Notes: generated by a model from the letters alone, not told the origin. DNA of 6,380 bases from JAFKKS01 sp039808325 (GCA_039808325.1 JBDHSU010000177.1:1-6380); one strand, 5' to 3'; counted from the stretch's first letter, positions 1 to 5,436 are shown. Made by a program: numbers and translations.

Positions 1-2
1 CC

Positions 3-707
3 TCACGCCCCGAGCCTATCCGCCAACTCCTCGAGATTCCCGACCGCGATGTCGACCGGACATGTCGGCCCCGCCTCGCCGGTGTTCGGGCCGAATTCGT
101 CCGGCCGCGCGATATGCGCCGTCTGCAATCCGAGTTCGGCGGCGGCGGCAAGATCGCGGCTGTGCGCCGCGCACATCATGCATTCCGACGGCGCGAGGTT
201 GAAGGCTTCCGCCGAGGCGAGATAGACGCGCGGCTTCGGCTTGAAATCGCCGGCGACTTCCGATCCGAGGATCGCGTCCCAGGCGAAGCCGTTGAACTTC
301 GCGAGATCGGCCATGATCGCGATATTGCCGTTGGAGCAGGAGGCGACGAGGAATTTGTTGCGAAGCCGGGTCATGCCCCTCGCGACATCCGGCCAGGCGG
401 TGAGTCGATGCCAGGCGAGATTGAGTTCGTGCATCGTCGGCTCGTCGAGCGCCGCGATGCCGAACTGCGGCATGATGGTTTCGAGATTCTGCCGGTGCAG
501 GATGTCGAGTTTCGCGAACGGCGCACGCCCGGCGCGGATTTCCTCCATCGAGGGCTGGTAGCGCGCGCGCCAAGCCTCCGCGAACTTGATCCAGTCGATG
601 TCGTAGCCGAGCGGCTTGAGTATCTTCTCGCTTTCGCGGGCAACGCTCGTGCGCCAATCCATCAGCGTGCCGAAGACATCGTAAAATAGGGCTTTAGGTG
701 CGGCCAC
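3..707 (-). CDS. Type II haloacid dehalogenase-like HAD hydrolase
   Basis: HAD-superfamily hydrolase of 234 residues, the usual size for L-2-haloacid dehalogenases, which replace the halogen of short 2-haloacids with hydroxyl through an aspartyl ester. Seen: motif I FYDVFGTL with nucleophile D10 and Phe, not Asp, at +2 (phosphatases need Asp there); W46-R47 aligned with Trp40-Arg41 of Pseudomonas L-DEX, where Arg41 binds the carboxylate/halide; motif II SCSNGN with S125 and N126; K156 in the DFKPKPRVY segment; and AAHSRD (180-185) in place of the SSNAWD segment, so D185 is kept but Ser175 and Asn177 become Ala and His. The AAHxxDL version is common in alphaproteobacterial relatives whose substrate is unknown, so the dehalogenase activity is inferred. 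The start is GTG (705-707) behind GGGAGG (715-720) at 7-nt spacing. It is divergent from the omptin gene, and no signal peptide is seen, so it should be cytoplasmic. Confidence 0.88.
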   Translation of the reverse strand: MAAPKALFYDVFGTLMDWRTSVARESEKILKPLGYDIDWIKFAEAWRARYQPSMEEIRAGRAPFAKLDILHRQNLETIMPQFGIAALDEPTMHELNLAWHRLTAWPDVARGMTRLRNKFLVASCSNGNIAIMADLAKFNGFAWDAILGSEVAGDFKPKPRVYLASAEAFNLAPSECMMCAAHSRDLAAAAELGLQTAHIARPDEFGPNTGEAGPTCPVDIAVGNLEELADRLGA

Positions 708-725
708 GGATCAGCCTCCCATGTG

Positions 726-745
726 CTTGCGACGACGGTCGCGAG
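726..745. repeat. Inverted repeat in HAD 5' leader region
   Basis: Two 8-nt arms, 726-733 and 738-745, flank a 4-nt loop (734-737). Seven positions are Watson-Crick pairs and one is a G/T wobble. The repeat lies just upstream of the GGGAGG of the HAD gene. It could be a hairpin in that gene's mRNA leader or an operator for a dimeric regulator in the divergent intergenic region. There is no direct evidence for either role. Confidence 0.3.
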
Positions 746-755
746 TCATCTTTCA

Positions 756-793
756 GTAACGGTAACGGTGCGTAAACACCTGTCCACGATATT
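756..793 (+). promoter_or_regulatory. Putative activator site and promoter of the omptin gene
   Basis: GTAACG occurs twice in tandem (756-761, 762-767), and GTAAAC follows at 772-777, ten bases (one helical turn) after the second copy. A -10-like GATATT lies at 788-793, with no recognisable -35 box before it. Tandem half-sites one turn apart that replace the -35 box are typical of promoters activated by OmpR/PhoB-family response regulators. Enterobacterial omptin genes such as pgtE and pla are known to be under PhoP. The identity of any regulator here is inference. A GGTG/CACC inverted repeat (767-780) overlaps the third copy. Confidence 0.3.
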
Positions 794-820
794 GGCGATC
801 GTAAGACAGGGGATCTGAGG

Positions 821-1795
821 ATGTCGACATCACACTGGAAAATCGCAATCGTCAGTGCGGCCGCGACGCTGCTGCTGGGCGCAAGCGCACATGCGCAGTC
901 CTATGAGCTGCGCGGCTCGGTGCGAGAGAACGTCTACGATTGGCTCACGCTCGAAGCTTATTCCGGCTACCTCACCGGCCAGTCGCGCGAATTCGTCTAC
1001 GACGCCGGCACCGGCAAGAAAATCAGCCAGCTCAACTGGAACATCGACGCCATGGGCGTCGTCGGCGGCTCCGTCGCCATCAAGGCCACCTCCTGGCTCA
1101 GCTTCCAAGTCGGCGGCTGGGTGCCCTTCGCCGCGCGCAACAAGATGGACGACTACGACTGGCTCGTTCCCACCGAAACCGGCTGGAGCCACTGGTCGCA
1201 TCACGACGACACCGAACTCAAGCACGGCTCGATGCTCGACGCGCGCGCCGTCGTGCAGGTGGCGTCCTACGGCCCCTCCTCGCTCAGCCTGCTGGGGGGC
1301 TACCGCCACCTCAACCTGAGCTGGTCGGCGAAAAGCGGCACCTATGTCGCCTCCTCCGGCGGCGGTTTCCGCAACAACTTCGGCACCTTTCCCGAATGGC
1401 AGCAGGTGATCAGCTACGAGCAGTGGTTCGAGACGCCCTATCTGGGCGTCGCGGCGACCTTCACGCGCGGTCCCTGGTCGTTCAACGGCGAGGTGATCGG
1501 ATCGCTGTGGGCATCGGCCCGCGACCGCGACGACCACCATCTGCGCACACTGCTGTTCGAGGAGCGCGCGCCGAAGATGTCGATGCTCGGCGCCAGCGGC
1601 ACCCTCACCTACCAGGTGACGCCGACGCTCGCCGCCGTCGGCCGCGCGGAATATCAGGAGTTCTTCGAGGGGCGCGGCCCGACCGAAATGCTCGACTACG
1701 CGACAGGCGTCGTCACCGTTTACCCTGGCGACTCCTCCGGTATCGCCCACCGCTCGGTGCTGCTGACCATCGGCCTCAAAGCGCGGCTGCAGTAG
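821..1795 (+). CDS. Omptin-family outer-membrane aspartyl-type protease
   Basis: Ten-stranded beta-barrel protease of the OmpT/Pla/PgtE family, expected in the outer membrane with its active site facing outward, cleaving between basic residues. It has 324 residues (OmpT precursor 317). Residues 1-25 form a signal peptide ending AHA, then Q26. Alignment to mature OmpT by eye gives catalytic Asp83/Asp85 as D111/D113 in MDDYDW, and Asp210/His212 as D237/H239 in DRDDH. The S1-pocket residues Glu27 and Asp208 are E57 and D235. Segments GTYVASS and GFRNNFGTFP match the family well. Differences: lipid A-binding Glu136, Arg138 and Arg175 become H163, N165 and W202, Asp97 becomes His, and the C-terminus ends GLKARLQ instead of GLKYTF, so it lacks the usual terminal aromatic residue. 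An AGGGGA ribosome site (808-813) lies 7 nt before ATG. Omptins are mainly gammaproteobacterial, so acquisition by transfer is possible. Confidence 0.93.
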   Translation: MSTSHWKIAIVSAAATLLLGASAHAQSYELRGSVRENVYDWLTLEAYSGYLTGQSREFVYDAGTGKKISQLNWNIDAMGVVGGSVAIKATSWLSFQVGGWVPFAARNKMDDYDWLVPTETGWSHWSHHDDTELKHGSMLDARAVVQVASYGPSSLSLLGGYRHLNLSWSAKSGTYVASSGGGFRNNFGTFPEWQQVISYEQWFETPYLGVAATFTRGPWSFNGEVIGSLWASARDRDDHHLRTLLFEERAPKMSMLGASGTLTYQVTPTLAAVGRAEYQEFFEGRGPTEMLDYATGVVTVYPGDSSGIAHRSVLLTIGLKARLQ

Positions 1796-1802
1796 CCCGG
1801 GA

Positions 1803-1827
1803 AGCCGGCGGCTGGTCGCCGCTGGCT
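1803..1827 (+). terminator. Stem-loop between convergent omptin and tRNA-Gly genes
   Basis: Ten-base arms 1803-1812 and 1818-1827 enclose a 5-nt loop. In plus-strand RNA all ten positions pair, one as G-U; in minus-strand RNA that position is an A/C mismatch, so the hairpin favours the omptin direction. It starts 8 nt after the omptin stop codon. No T-run follows on either side, so it is a non-canonical terminator or an mRNA 3'-end stabiliser at best. Confidence 0.4.
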
Positions 1828-1835
1828 GAGGGGCT

Positions 1836-1910
1836 TGGAGCGGGCGATGGGAATCGAACCCACGACATACAGCTTGGGAAGCTGTCGTTCTACCACTGAA
1901 CTACGCCCGC
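1836..1910 (-). tRNA. tRNA-Gly (anticodon CCC)
   Basis: Complete 75-nt cloverleaf including an encoded CCA (1836-1838). The 7-bp acceptor stem pairs GCGGGCG with CGCCCGC and U73 is the discriminator. The D arm is GTTC/GAAC, the anticodon stem ACAGC/GCTGT encloses loop TTCCCAA, so the anticodon is CCC and reads the glycine codon GGG. The T arm is GTGGG/CCCAT with loop TTCGATT. The gene stands alone, transcribed toward the omptin gene, with the stress promoter of the ferritin-like gene divergent behind it. The anticodon and all stems were read directly. Confidence 0.97.
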
Positions 1911-1919
1911 GCCAGGCCG

Positions 1920-1949
1920 ACCATAACCAGGTCCGGCCGCGTCTCGCAA
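1920..1949 (-). promoter_or_regulatory. Putative promoter of tRNA-Gly
   Basis: On the minus strand TTGCGA (1944-1949) and TATGGT (1920-1925) are separated by 18 bases. Each matches the sigma-70 hexamers at four of six positions. Initiation about seven bases on would give a very short leader before the mature 5' end at 1910. It is weak by sequence alone, but placed where a tRNA promoter is expected. Confidence 0.35.
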
Positions 1950-1982
1950 CATCGCTTCCCGGACGATTCATCGGCCGTCCGG

Positions 1983-2007
1983 GGAACCGGCGCGCTTTGG
2001 CCACGTT
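1983..2007 (+). promoter_or_regulatory. EcfG (general stress response) promoter
   Basis: GGAAC at 1983-1987 and CGTT at 2004-2007 are separated by exactly 16 bases, matching the published alphaproteobacterial EcfG/SigT promoter pattern (GGAAC, 16-17 bases, CGTT). Transcription should begin near 2013-2015, giving a leader of about 30 nt to the ATG at 2044. EcfG sigma factors are released by the PhyR-NepR partner switch under starvation, salt, oxidative or desiccation stress. The match is in the right orientation and position for the ferritin-like gene. Confidence 0.75.
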
Positions 2008-2043
2008 GGGAGGCATCCTCCCTCGATACCGCCGGAGATTCCC

Positions 2044-2538
2044 ATGGCCAAAAAAGAGAAGAAGCTAGACGACCTCTTTCACGATACGCTGAAGGACATC
2101 TATTTCGCCGAGAAGAAGATTCTGGCCACGCTCCCGAAAATGGCGAAGGCCGCGCAGGCTCCCGACCTCAAGAAGGCGTTCGAGAAGCACCACCGCGAGA
2201 CCGAAGGCCACGTCGCGCGCCTCGAACAAGTGTTCAAGCTCATCGATCGGCCCGCGCGCGGCAAGACGTGCGACGCAATCGTCGGAATCACCGACGAAGG
2301 CGCCGAGATCATGAAGGAATATAAGGGCATGCCGGCTCTCGACGCCGGTCTGCTCGCGGCCGCCCAGGCGGTCGAGCACTACGAGATTTCGCGTTACGGC
2401 ACCTTGAAGACGTGGGCGGCCGAACTCGGCCACGACCGCGCGGTACGGCTGCTCGACCAGACGCTACAGGAAGAAAAGACCACCGATGAAACGCTGACGG
2501 AAATTGCCGAGTCGGTCGTCAACCAGGAAGGCGAGTAG
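2044..2538 (+). CDS. YciF/DUF892 ferritin-like stress protein
   Basis: A 164-residue all-helical ferritin-like protein of the YciE/YciF (DUF892) family, cytoplasmic and probably dimeric. YciF folds as a four-helix bundle with a possible di-iron centre, and family members are often annotated as ferroxidases, though the activity is poorly established. Seen by comparison with E. coli YciF: YFAEKKIL (E23), HHRETEGH (E52, H56), conserved C76, AAAQAVEHYEISRYGTL (E111, H112, E114) and LQEEKTTDE (E143, E144, D148), which supply the carboxylate and histidine ligands on the four helices. Its length matches the E. coli protein closely. The ATG at 2044 is preceded by GGAGA (2034-2038) with 5-nt spacing. 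The gene is monocistronic and sits under a GGAAC-N16-CGTT promoter, so induction by general stress is expected. That fits the stress-linked expression of relatives. Confidence 0.93.
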   Translation: MAKKEKKLDDLFHDTLKDIYFAEKKILATLPKMAKAAQAPDLKKAFEKHHRETEGHVARLEQVFKLIDRPARGKTCDAIVGITDEGAEIMKEYKGMPALDAGLLAAAQAVEHYEISRYGTLKTWAAELGHDRAVRLLDQTLQEEKTTDETLTEIAESVVNQEGE

Positions 2539-2551
2539 TCGACGCAGCGGA

Positions 2552-2589
2552 GCGCCGCCCTGCCGACGGCGACGCCCCGCTTAACGCGG
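2552..2589 (+). terminator. Weak GC-rich hairpins after the ferritin-like gene
   Basis: Arms 2552-2559 and 2568-2575 match at seven of eight positions around an 8-nt loop, and a 4-bp hairpin (2577-2580 with 2586-2589) follows. They begin 14 nt after the stop codon, where a terminator would be expected, but no T-run follows. They could be chance pairing in GC-rich DNA. Confidence 0.2.
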
Positions 2590-2665
2590 CCGCCGTTCAT
2601 TTCGCATGATGCCGTGAGCGTCCCGTAGTTCGCTCGGCGAACCGCTCCATCAAACGCATCGGGCC

Positions 2666-2690
2666 AGCTTTGCGGCGGCATGCCGCAGCT
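2666..2690. repeat. Palindrome/hairpin upstream of acetyltransferase gene
   Basis: AGCT (2666-2669) and GCGGC (2672-2676) pair with GCCGC (2682-2686) and AGCT (2687-2690) around loop GGCAT, with a two-T bulge. The core 2675-2686 is also a perfect 12-bp palindrome. It lies 72 bp before the next start codon in an otherwise featureless gap (2539-2761). It may be an operator or an mRNA structure; nothing decides between them. Confidence 0.3.
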
Positions 2691-2761
2691 CCTATGCGAT
2701 CGCCTTATGGATTGATTGACGACTATCGCCTCTACTGGCGCCGAAATCCCATCAGGCCGCC

Positions 2762-3976
2762 ATGTTTCTGCAAGCGATAGAGTTCGAGCTTCTCCAGAAT
2801 ATGTACCTGCCGATAGCCGTGCTCGCCCAGCGGCGGCTCGTCGGTGCGGCTGGGCCGACGGCTGACGGTGGCCGCGTGGCCTTCCTGTCCGGTCCCACCG
2901 CCGCTGACGCCCTGACCGGGGTCTCGACAGAGATGCTCACGCGCCCGGGCAATGTTTTCCACCATCCCGCGCTCCTGCGCGCCATGGCGGCACGGGCGAA
3001 ATCCGCGGGCGAGGACGTCGTGATCGCACGCTTGCGAAACGCCAACGGCGTGACGCTTCTCCCGCTGCGCATCGCGCGGCGTCACGGCGTGGCGCAGGCG
3101 ATGGATCTTGCCGCGCCACTTGCCCAATACGGCGAAGTTCTCGGCCCGTCACCGACGGCGCGCGACATCGAGGTCCTCGCCACCGGCCTCAAGGGACGTT
3201 ACCGGGTTGACCTGCTGCGGATACAGCGCGTGCGCGCGGACAGCGGCCTGGCGCAGGCTTTTGCCGGCACGTCGGCTTGTCGTTCCGCAGCCGTTGCCGC
3301 ACCGTTCGTCGACCTCTCCGCCTTTGCTGATTTCGCCGCCTATGAGGCGCGGTCGAGCAGCCACACGCGGCGCAACCGTCGCCAGCGCCGGCAAAAGCTC
3401 GAAGCCGCGCGCGGCCCCATCGCCTTCTCGGTTGTGTCCGCGAGCGAGATGCCGACGGCGCTGCGCATCGCGATCGCGTGGAAGCGAAGCTGGCTGGAGC
3501 GGCAGGGCCTGTTGAGCCGTGTCTTCGACGCCGGCGAGAACGAACGCGCCCTGCTGCGCGCCTGCGCCGGCGAGAACGCCCATCTCAGCCTGCTGCATGT
3601 CGGCGGCGCACTGGCCGCCGTCGAGCTCGGCTTCAGCAACGACGCGCATTACGCCGCCTATCTCGGCTCCTACAATCCCGATTTTGCCGCCTTCAGCGTG
3701 GGACAGGAACAGATGCTGCGCACCATCGCCTGGTGCTTCACGCAAGGCTTCACGCGCTACGACCTGCTGGCGCCGGCGGACGCCTACAAACTGTCGTGGG
3801 CGCGCGGCAATGAAGTTGCCGCGCACGACTATTGCCTACCGCTTTCGCTGCGCGGGAAGGCTTATCTCGCGGCACAACAGCACGGCCGCGCCGCCTCGCG
3901 ACGCATCTTCTACGCATTGCCCCTCGGTTGCCGGCAACAGGCGCTGCACTGGCGCGCGCGTTTGACCCGGCGCTGA
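2762..3976 (+). CDS. GNAT-fold acetyltransferase, CelD/BioF2-like
   Basis: A 404-residue cytoplasmic protein resembling the CelD/BcsL-type acyltransferases (Acetyltransf_6, BioF2-like), often linked to exopolysaccharide or cellulose modification. Seen: NVFHHPALLRAM (64-75), the family's early substrate-side motif; a very basic stretch SHTRRNRRQRRQKL (200-213), matching the conserved R-rich segment before the second GNAT half; HVGGALAAVELGF (279-291) and AAYLGSYNPDF (298-308), typical beta strands of the fold; then GQEQMLRTIAWCFTQGFTRYDLL (314-336) and AYKLSWARG (341-349), the hallmark helix and YKxxWA motif. There is no signal peptide or membrane helix. The start is uncertain: no good Shine-Dalgarno precedes ATG 2762, and ATG 2804 or 2933 are alternatives; about the first 38 residues look unlike the family core. 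There is no polysaccharide gene next to it, so the substrate is unknown. It converges with the dCTP deaminase gene across a palindromic repeat. Confidence 0.82.
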   Translation: MFLQAIEFELLQNMYLPIAVLAQRRLVGAAGPTADGGRVAFLSGPTAADALTGVSTEMLTRPGNVFHHPALLRAMAARAKSAGEDVVIARLRNANGVTLLPLRIARRHGVAQAMDLAAPLAQYGEVLGPSPTARDIEVLATGLKGRYRVDLLRIQRVRADSGLAQAFAGTSACRSAAVAAPFVDLSAFADFAAYEARSSSHTRRNRRQRRQKLEAARGPIAFSVVSASEMPTALRIAIAWKRSWLERQGLLSRVFDAGENERALLRACAGENAHLSLLHVGGALAAVELGFSNDAHYAAYLGSYNPDFAAFSVGQEQMLRTIAWCFTQGFTRYDLLAPADAYKLSWARGNEVAAHDYCLPLSLRGKAYLAAQQHGRAASRRIFYALPLGCRQQALHWRARLTRR

Positions 3977-4010
3977 ACGCGATTTCGCCGCTCGCCATGA
4001 CGGACGTGAA

Positions 4011-4116
4011 GGCCTCATCCTAAGGAACATCACGAAGCGATGCGTCTCGAAGGATGGCGTCGCGCGTGTGGCCGTCCTTCGAGACGCGGCCTATGGCCGC
4101 GCCTCAGGATGAGGCC
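4011..4116. repeat. Nested palindromic intergenic repeat (possible REP-like element)
   Basis: Outer arms 4011-4025 and 4102-4116 match at 14 of 15 positions. Inner arms 4042-4058 and 4071-4087 match at 16 of 17, and the one mismatch becomes a U-G pair in plus-strand RNA. The inner loop is 12 nt. Each side also has a lateral mini-hairpin: GCGGCC/GGCCGC (4086-4100) on the right, and an imperfect one (4029-4041) on the left. The whole could fold into a branched cruciform. The outer (CCTCATCCT) and inner (TCTCGAAGGATG) words resemble an intergenic repeat I recognise from Bradyrhizobium/Rhodopseudomonas-type genomes. It fills the gap between two convergent genes, ending 2 bp from the dCTP deaminase stop codon, and may act as a bidirectional terminator. 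No T-run is present. Confidence 0.85.
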
Positions 4117-4118
4117 CC

Positions 4119-5219
4119 TTACACCCGAAAATGTTTGGAGAGCTTCAGGCCCTGCGCCTGGTAGTTCGAGCCGATGCCCTGCCCGTAGAGCCGCTCCGGG
4201 GCGCTCAGCATGCGCTCGTAGACGAGGCGGCCGACGATCTGCCCATGCTCGATGATGAAGGGCACATCGTGCGAACGCACTTCGAGCACCGCCCGCGCGC
4301 CGCGCCCGCCCGCGTCGGCATGACCGAAGCCGGGGTCGAAAAAGCCGGCGTAATGCACACGGAACTCTCCGACCAGCGGATCGAACGGCACCATCTCCGC
4401 GGCATATCCCGGCGGCACCTGCACCGCCTCCTTCGAAGCGAGAATATAGAACTCGTTCGGATCGAGGATGAGGCTGCGGCTCGCGCGCGCCGGCACCGGT
4501 TCCCAAAAATCGTCGACGGCATAACCGTCGCGCTTGTCGACATCGATCAGGCCAGTGTGGCGCTTGGCGCGAAAACCGACGCGGCCTCGGCTGTCGCCTG
4601 AGAGATCGACGCTGATCGCGACGCCGCTGCCGACATCGGCATCCGCATCGTCGACCAGTCTGTCCGATGCATGCAGCGCCGCGAGCGCCCCTGCGTCGAG
4701 CAAGGCGTGGCCGCGCCGGAAGCGGATCTGCGATAGCCGCGAGCCCTCGCGCACCAGAACCGGAAAGGTGCGCGGGCTGATCTCGGCATAGAGCGGGCCC
4801 GTGTAGCCGGCTTCGATCTGATCGAAGGCGCGCGCATGGTCGGCGATGACGCGCGTGAACACGTCGAGGCGTCCGGTCGAGCTTTTCGGGTTGGTCGCCG
4901 CCGCGATGTCGGCGGGAAGCGCCAGGGCTTCCTGCAGCGGCACGATGTAGACACAGCCCGTTTCCAGCACCGCGCCGGCGCCGAGCGCGATCTCGTGCAG
5001 CGTCAGCTCCTTCAGCCGCGGCGCCACGGCGCTGCGCGGCCCGGGCAGGAAGCTCGCACGCACGCGATAGGCCCTGGCGCCGAGACGCAAATCGAGGCTC
5101 GCCGGCTGCACCTGATCCGGCGCGAAAACGGGCGCGCGGATCGCGCCCTCGCGTGCCAACGCCGCGATCATGCGATCCGGTAAAATACCGCTTCCGGGAG
5201 AAGAAAATTCTGCCGTCAC
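4119..5219 (-). CDS. dcd: Two-domain 2'-deoxycytidine 5'-triphosphate deaminase
   Basis: Converts dCTP to dUTP and ammonia, the source of dUMP for thymidylate synthesis, in the cytoplasm. At 366 residues it is about twice the E. coli Dcd (193) and belongs to the long alphaproteobacterial family (Pfam DCD), with two dUTPase-like folds in tandem. Repeat 1: ILPDRMI (12-18), QPASLDLRLG (38-47), SSTGR (113-117) aligned with the SSxxR of Dcd that carries the catalytic Arg, and YAEI with E146 aligned with catalytic Glu138. Repeat 2: DPGFG (295-299), VLEVRS with E313, and GQIVGRLVYERM (326-337), but no SSxxR (AAEMVPFDP instead). Repeat 1 is therefore the likelier catalytic half. The start is GTG (5217-5219), with only a distant GGAG upstream; no in-frame ATG or GTG lies in the 51 nt before it, and ILPDRMI near the N-terminus argues against starting at M17. 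The gene is divergent from metZ. Confidence 0.92.
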   Translation of the reverse strand: MTAEFSSPGSGILPDRMIAALAREGAIRAPVFAPDQVQPASLDLRLGARAYRVRASFLPGPRSAVAPRLKELTLHEIALGAGAVLETGCVYIVPLQEALALPADIAAATNPKSSTGRLDVFTRVIADHARAFDQIEAGYTGPLYAEISPRTFPVLVREGSRLSQIRFRRGHALLDAGALAALHASDRLVDDADADVGSGVAISVDLSGDSRGRVGFRAKRHTGLIDVDKRDGYAVDDFWEPVPARASRSLILDPNEFYILASKEAVQVPPGYAAEMVPFDPLVGEFRVHYAGFFDPGFGHADAGGRGARAVLEVRSHDVPFIIEHGQIVGRLVYERMLSAPERLYGQGIGSNYQAQGLKLSKHFRV

Positions 5220-5269
5220 GCTGTCCGCACGCTCCGTCGCGACCCCGCTTCGCTCTAACCGATGGCCGG

Positions 5270-5298
5270 CTTGACGGGAAGCGGCGGCGCCCCTATGC
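5270..5298 (+). promoter_or_regulatory. Housekeeping promoter of the metZ leader
   Basis: CTTGAC (5270-5275) and CTATGC (5293-5298) are separated by 17 bases, very close to the rhizobial housekeeping consensus CTTGAC-N17-CTATAT. Initiation about 7 nt later, near 5305, would place the 5' end just ahead of the SAM-II aptamer at 5312, as expected for a riboswitch leader. Confidence 0.65.
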
Positions 5299-5311
5299 AG
5301 CGGGCTTATCC

Positions 5312-5364
5312 CGTGGTCATTTGAGCCGGCCGGCTTGCAGCCACGTAAAACAAGTCGCTAAAAG
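5312..5364 (+). ncRNA. SAM-II riboswitch aptamer (metA-type)
   Basis: This binds S-adenosylmethionine and represses methionine synthesis genes in alphaproteobacteria. Seen: P1 formed by CGTGG (5312-5316) and CCACG (5341-5345); the conserved loop ATTTGAGCCGGCCGGCTTGCAG (5319-5340); and the H-type pseudoknot P2, with GGCTTG (5332-5337) pairing to CAAGTC (5351-5356) through one G-U pair, followed by the conserved GCTAAAAGG (5357-5365). The pattern matches the SAM-II consensus throughout. The aptamer lies 84 nt before the metZ ATG, so control by hiding the ribosome site directly is unlikely; the following terminator is the probable output. Confidence 0.95.
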
Positions 5365-5386
5365 GCCGGGGACGCGTGGACCCGGC
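5365..5386 (+). promoter_or_regulatory. Hairpin competing with the metZ terminator
   Basis: GCCGGG (5365-5370) pairs perfectly with CCCGGC (5381-5386) around a 10-nt loop. Its 3' arm shares five bases with the terminator's 5' arm, so the two hairpins exclude each other. It begins at the aptamer's 3' boundary, as expected for an expression platform. Which state SAM favours cannot be read from the sequence alone. Confidence 0.5.
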
Positions 5387-5414
5387 TTTGGCATTTCGCC
5401 TCGGCCGGTTTTTT
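5382..5414 (+). terminator. Intrinsic terminator of the SAM-II/metZ leader
   Basis: CCGGC (5382-5386) pairs with GCCGG (5404-5408), extended by a U-G pair (5387 with 5403) and an inner GGC/GCC stem (5390-5392 with 5398-5400). Six T's follow directly (5409-5414). It lies between the aptamer and the coding region, so readthrough is needed for metZ expression. This is the standard layout of transcriptional attenuation. Confidence 0.8.
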
Positions 5415-5436
5415 GTTGGCCCGCAAGGCCGCATGT

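Noticed and set aside
830..1750. Minus-strand frame of 306 codons opposite the omptin gene
   Set aside because: Composition is low-complexity Ala/Arg/Gly/Val with no recognisable motif. The plus-strand frame has a signal peptide and omptin catalytic residues.
1836..1910. tRNA-Gly as an integration site for a genomic island
   Set aside because: No integrase gene, no duplicated tRNA 3' end and no island-type content are visible on either side within the window.
1835..2068. Open frame whose translation begins with a MGIEPTT-like peptide
   Set aside because: It is the antisense of the tRNA-Gly gene plus flanking DNA. Such translated-tRNA peptides are a well-known annotation artefact, and it also overlaps the stress promoter.
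2539..2761. Possible small gene between the ferritin-like and acetyltransferase genes
   Set aside because: The ATG codons here are followed by stops within a few codons and no ribosome site is seen. Only weak hairpins and a palindrome are present.
3149..3826. Minus-strand frame of 225 codons opposite the acetyltransferase gene
   Set aside because: No domain features, and the plus strand carries the GNAT family motifs throughout.
4024..4044. GGAAC at 4024-4028 as a second EcfG promoter
   Set aside because: No CGTT follows at 16 or 17 bases, and the site lies inside the palindromic repeat next to convergent genes.
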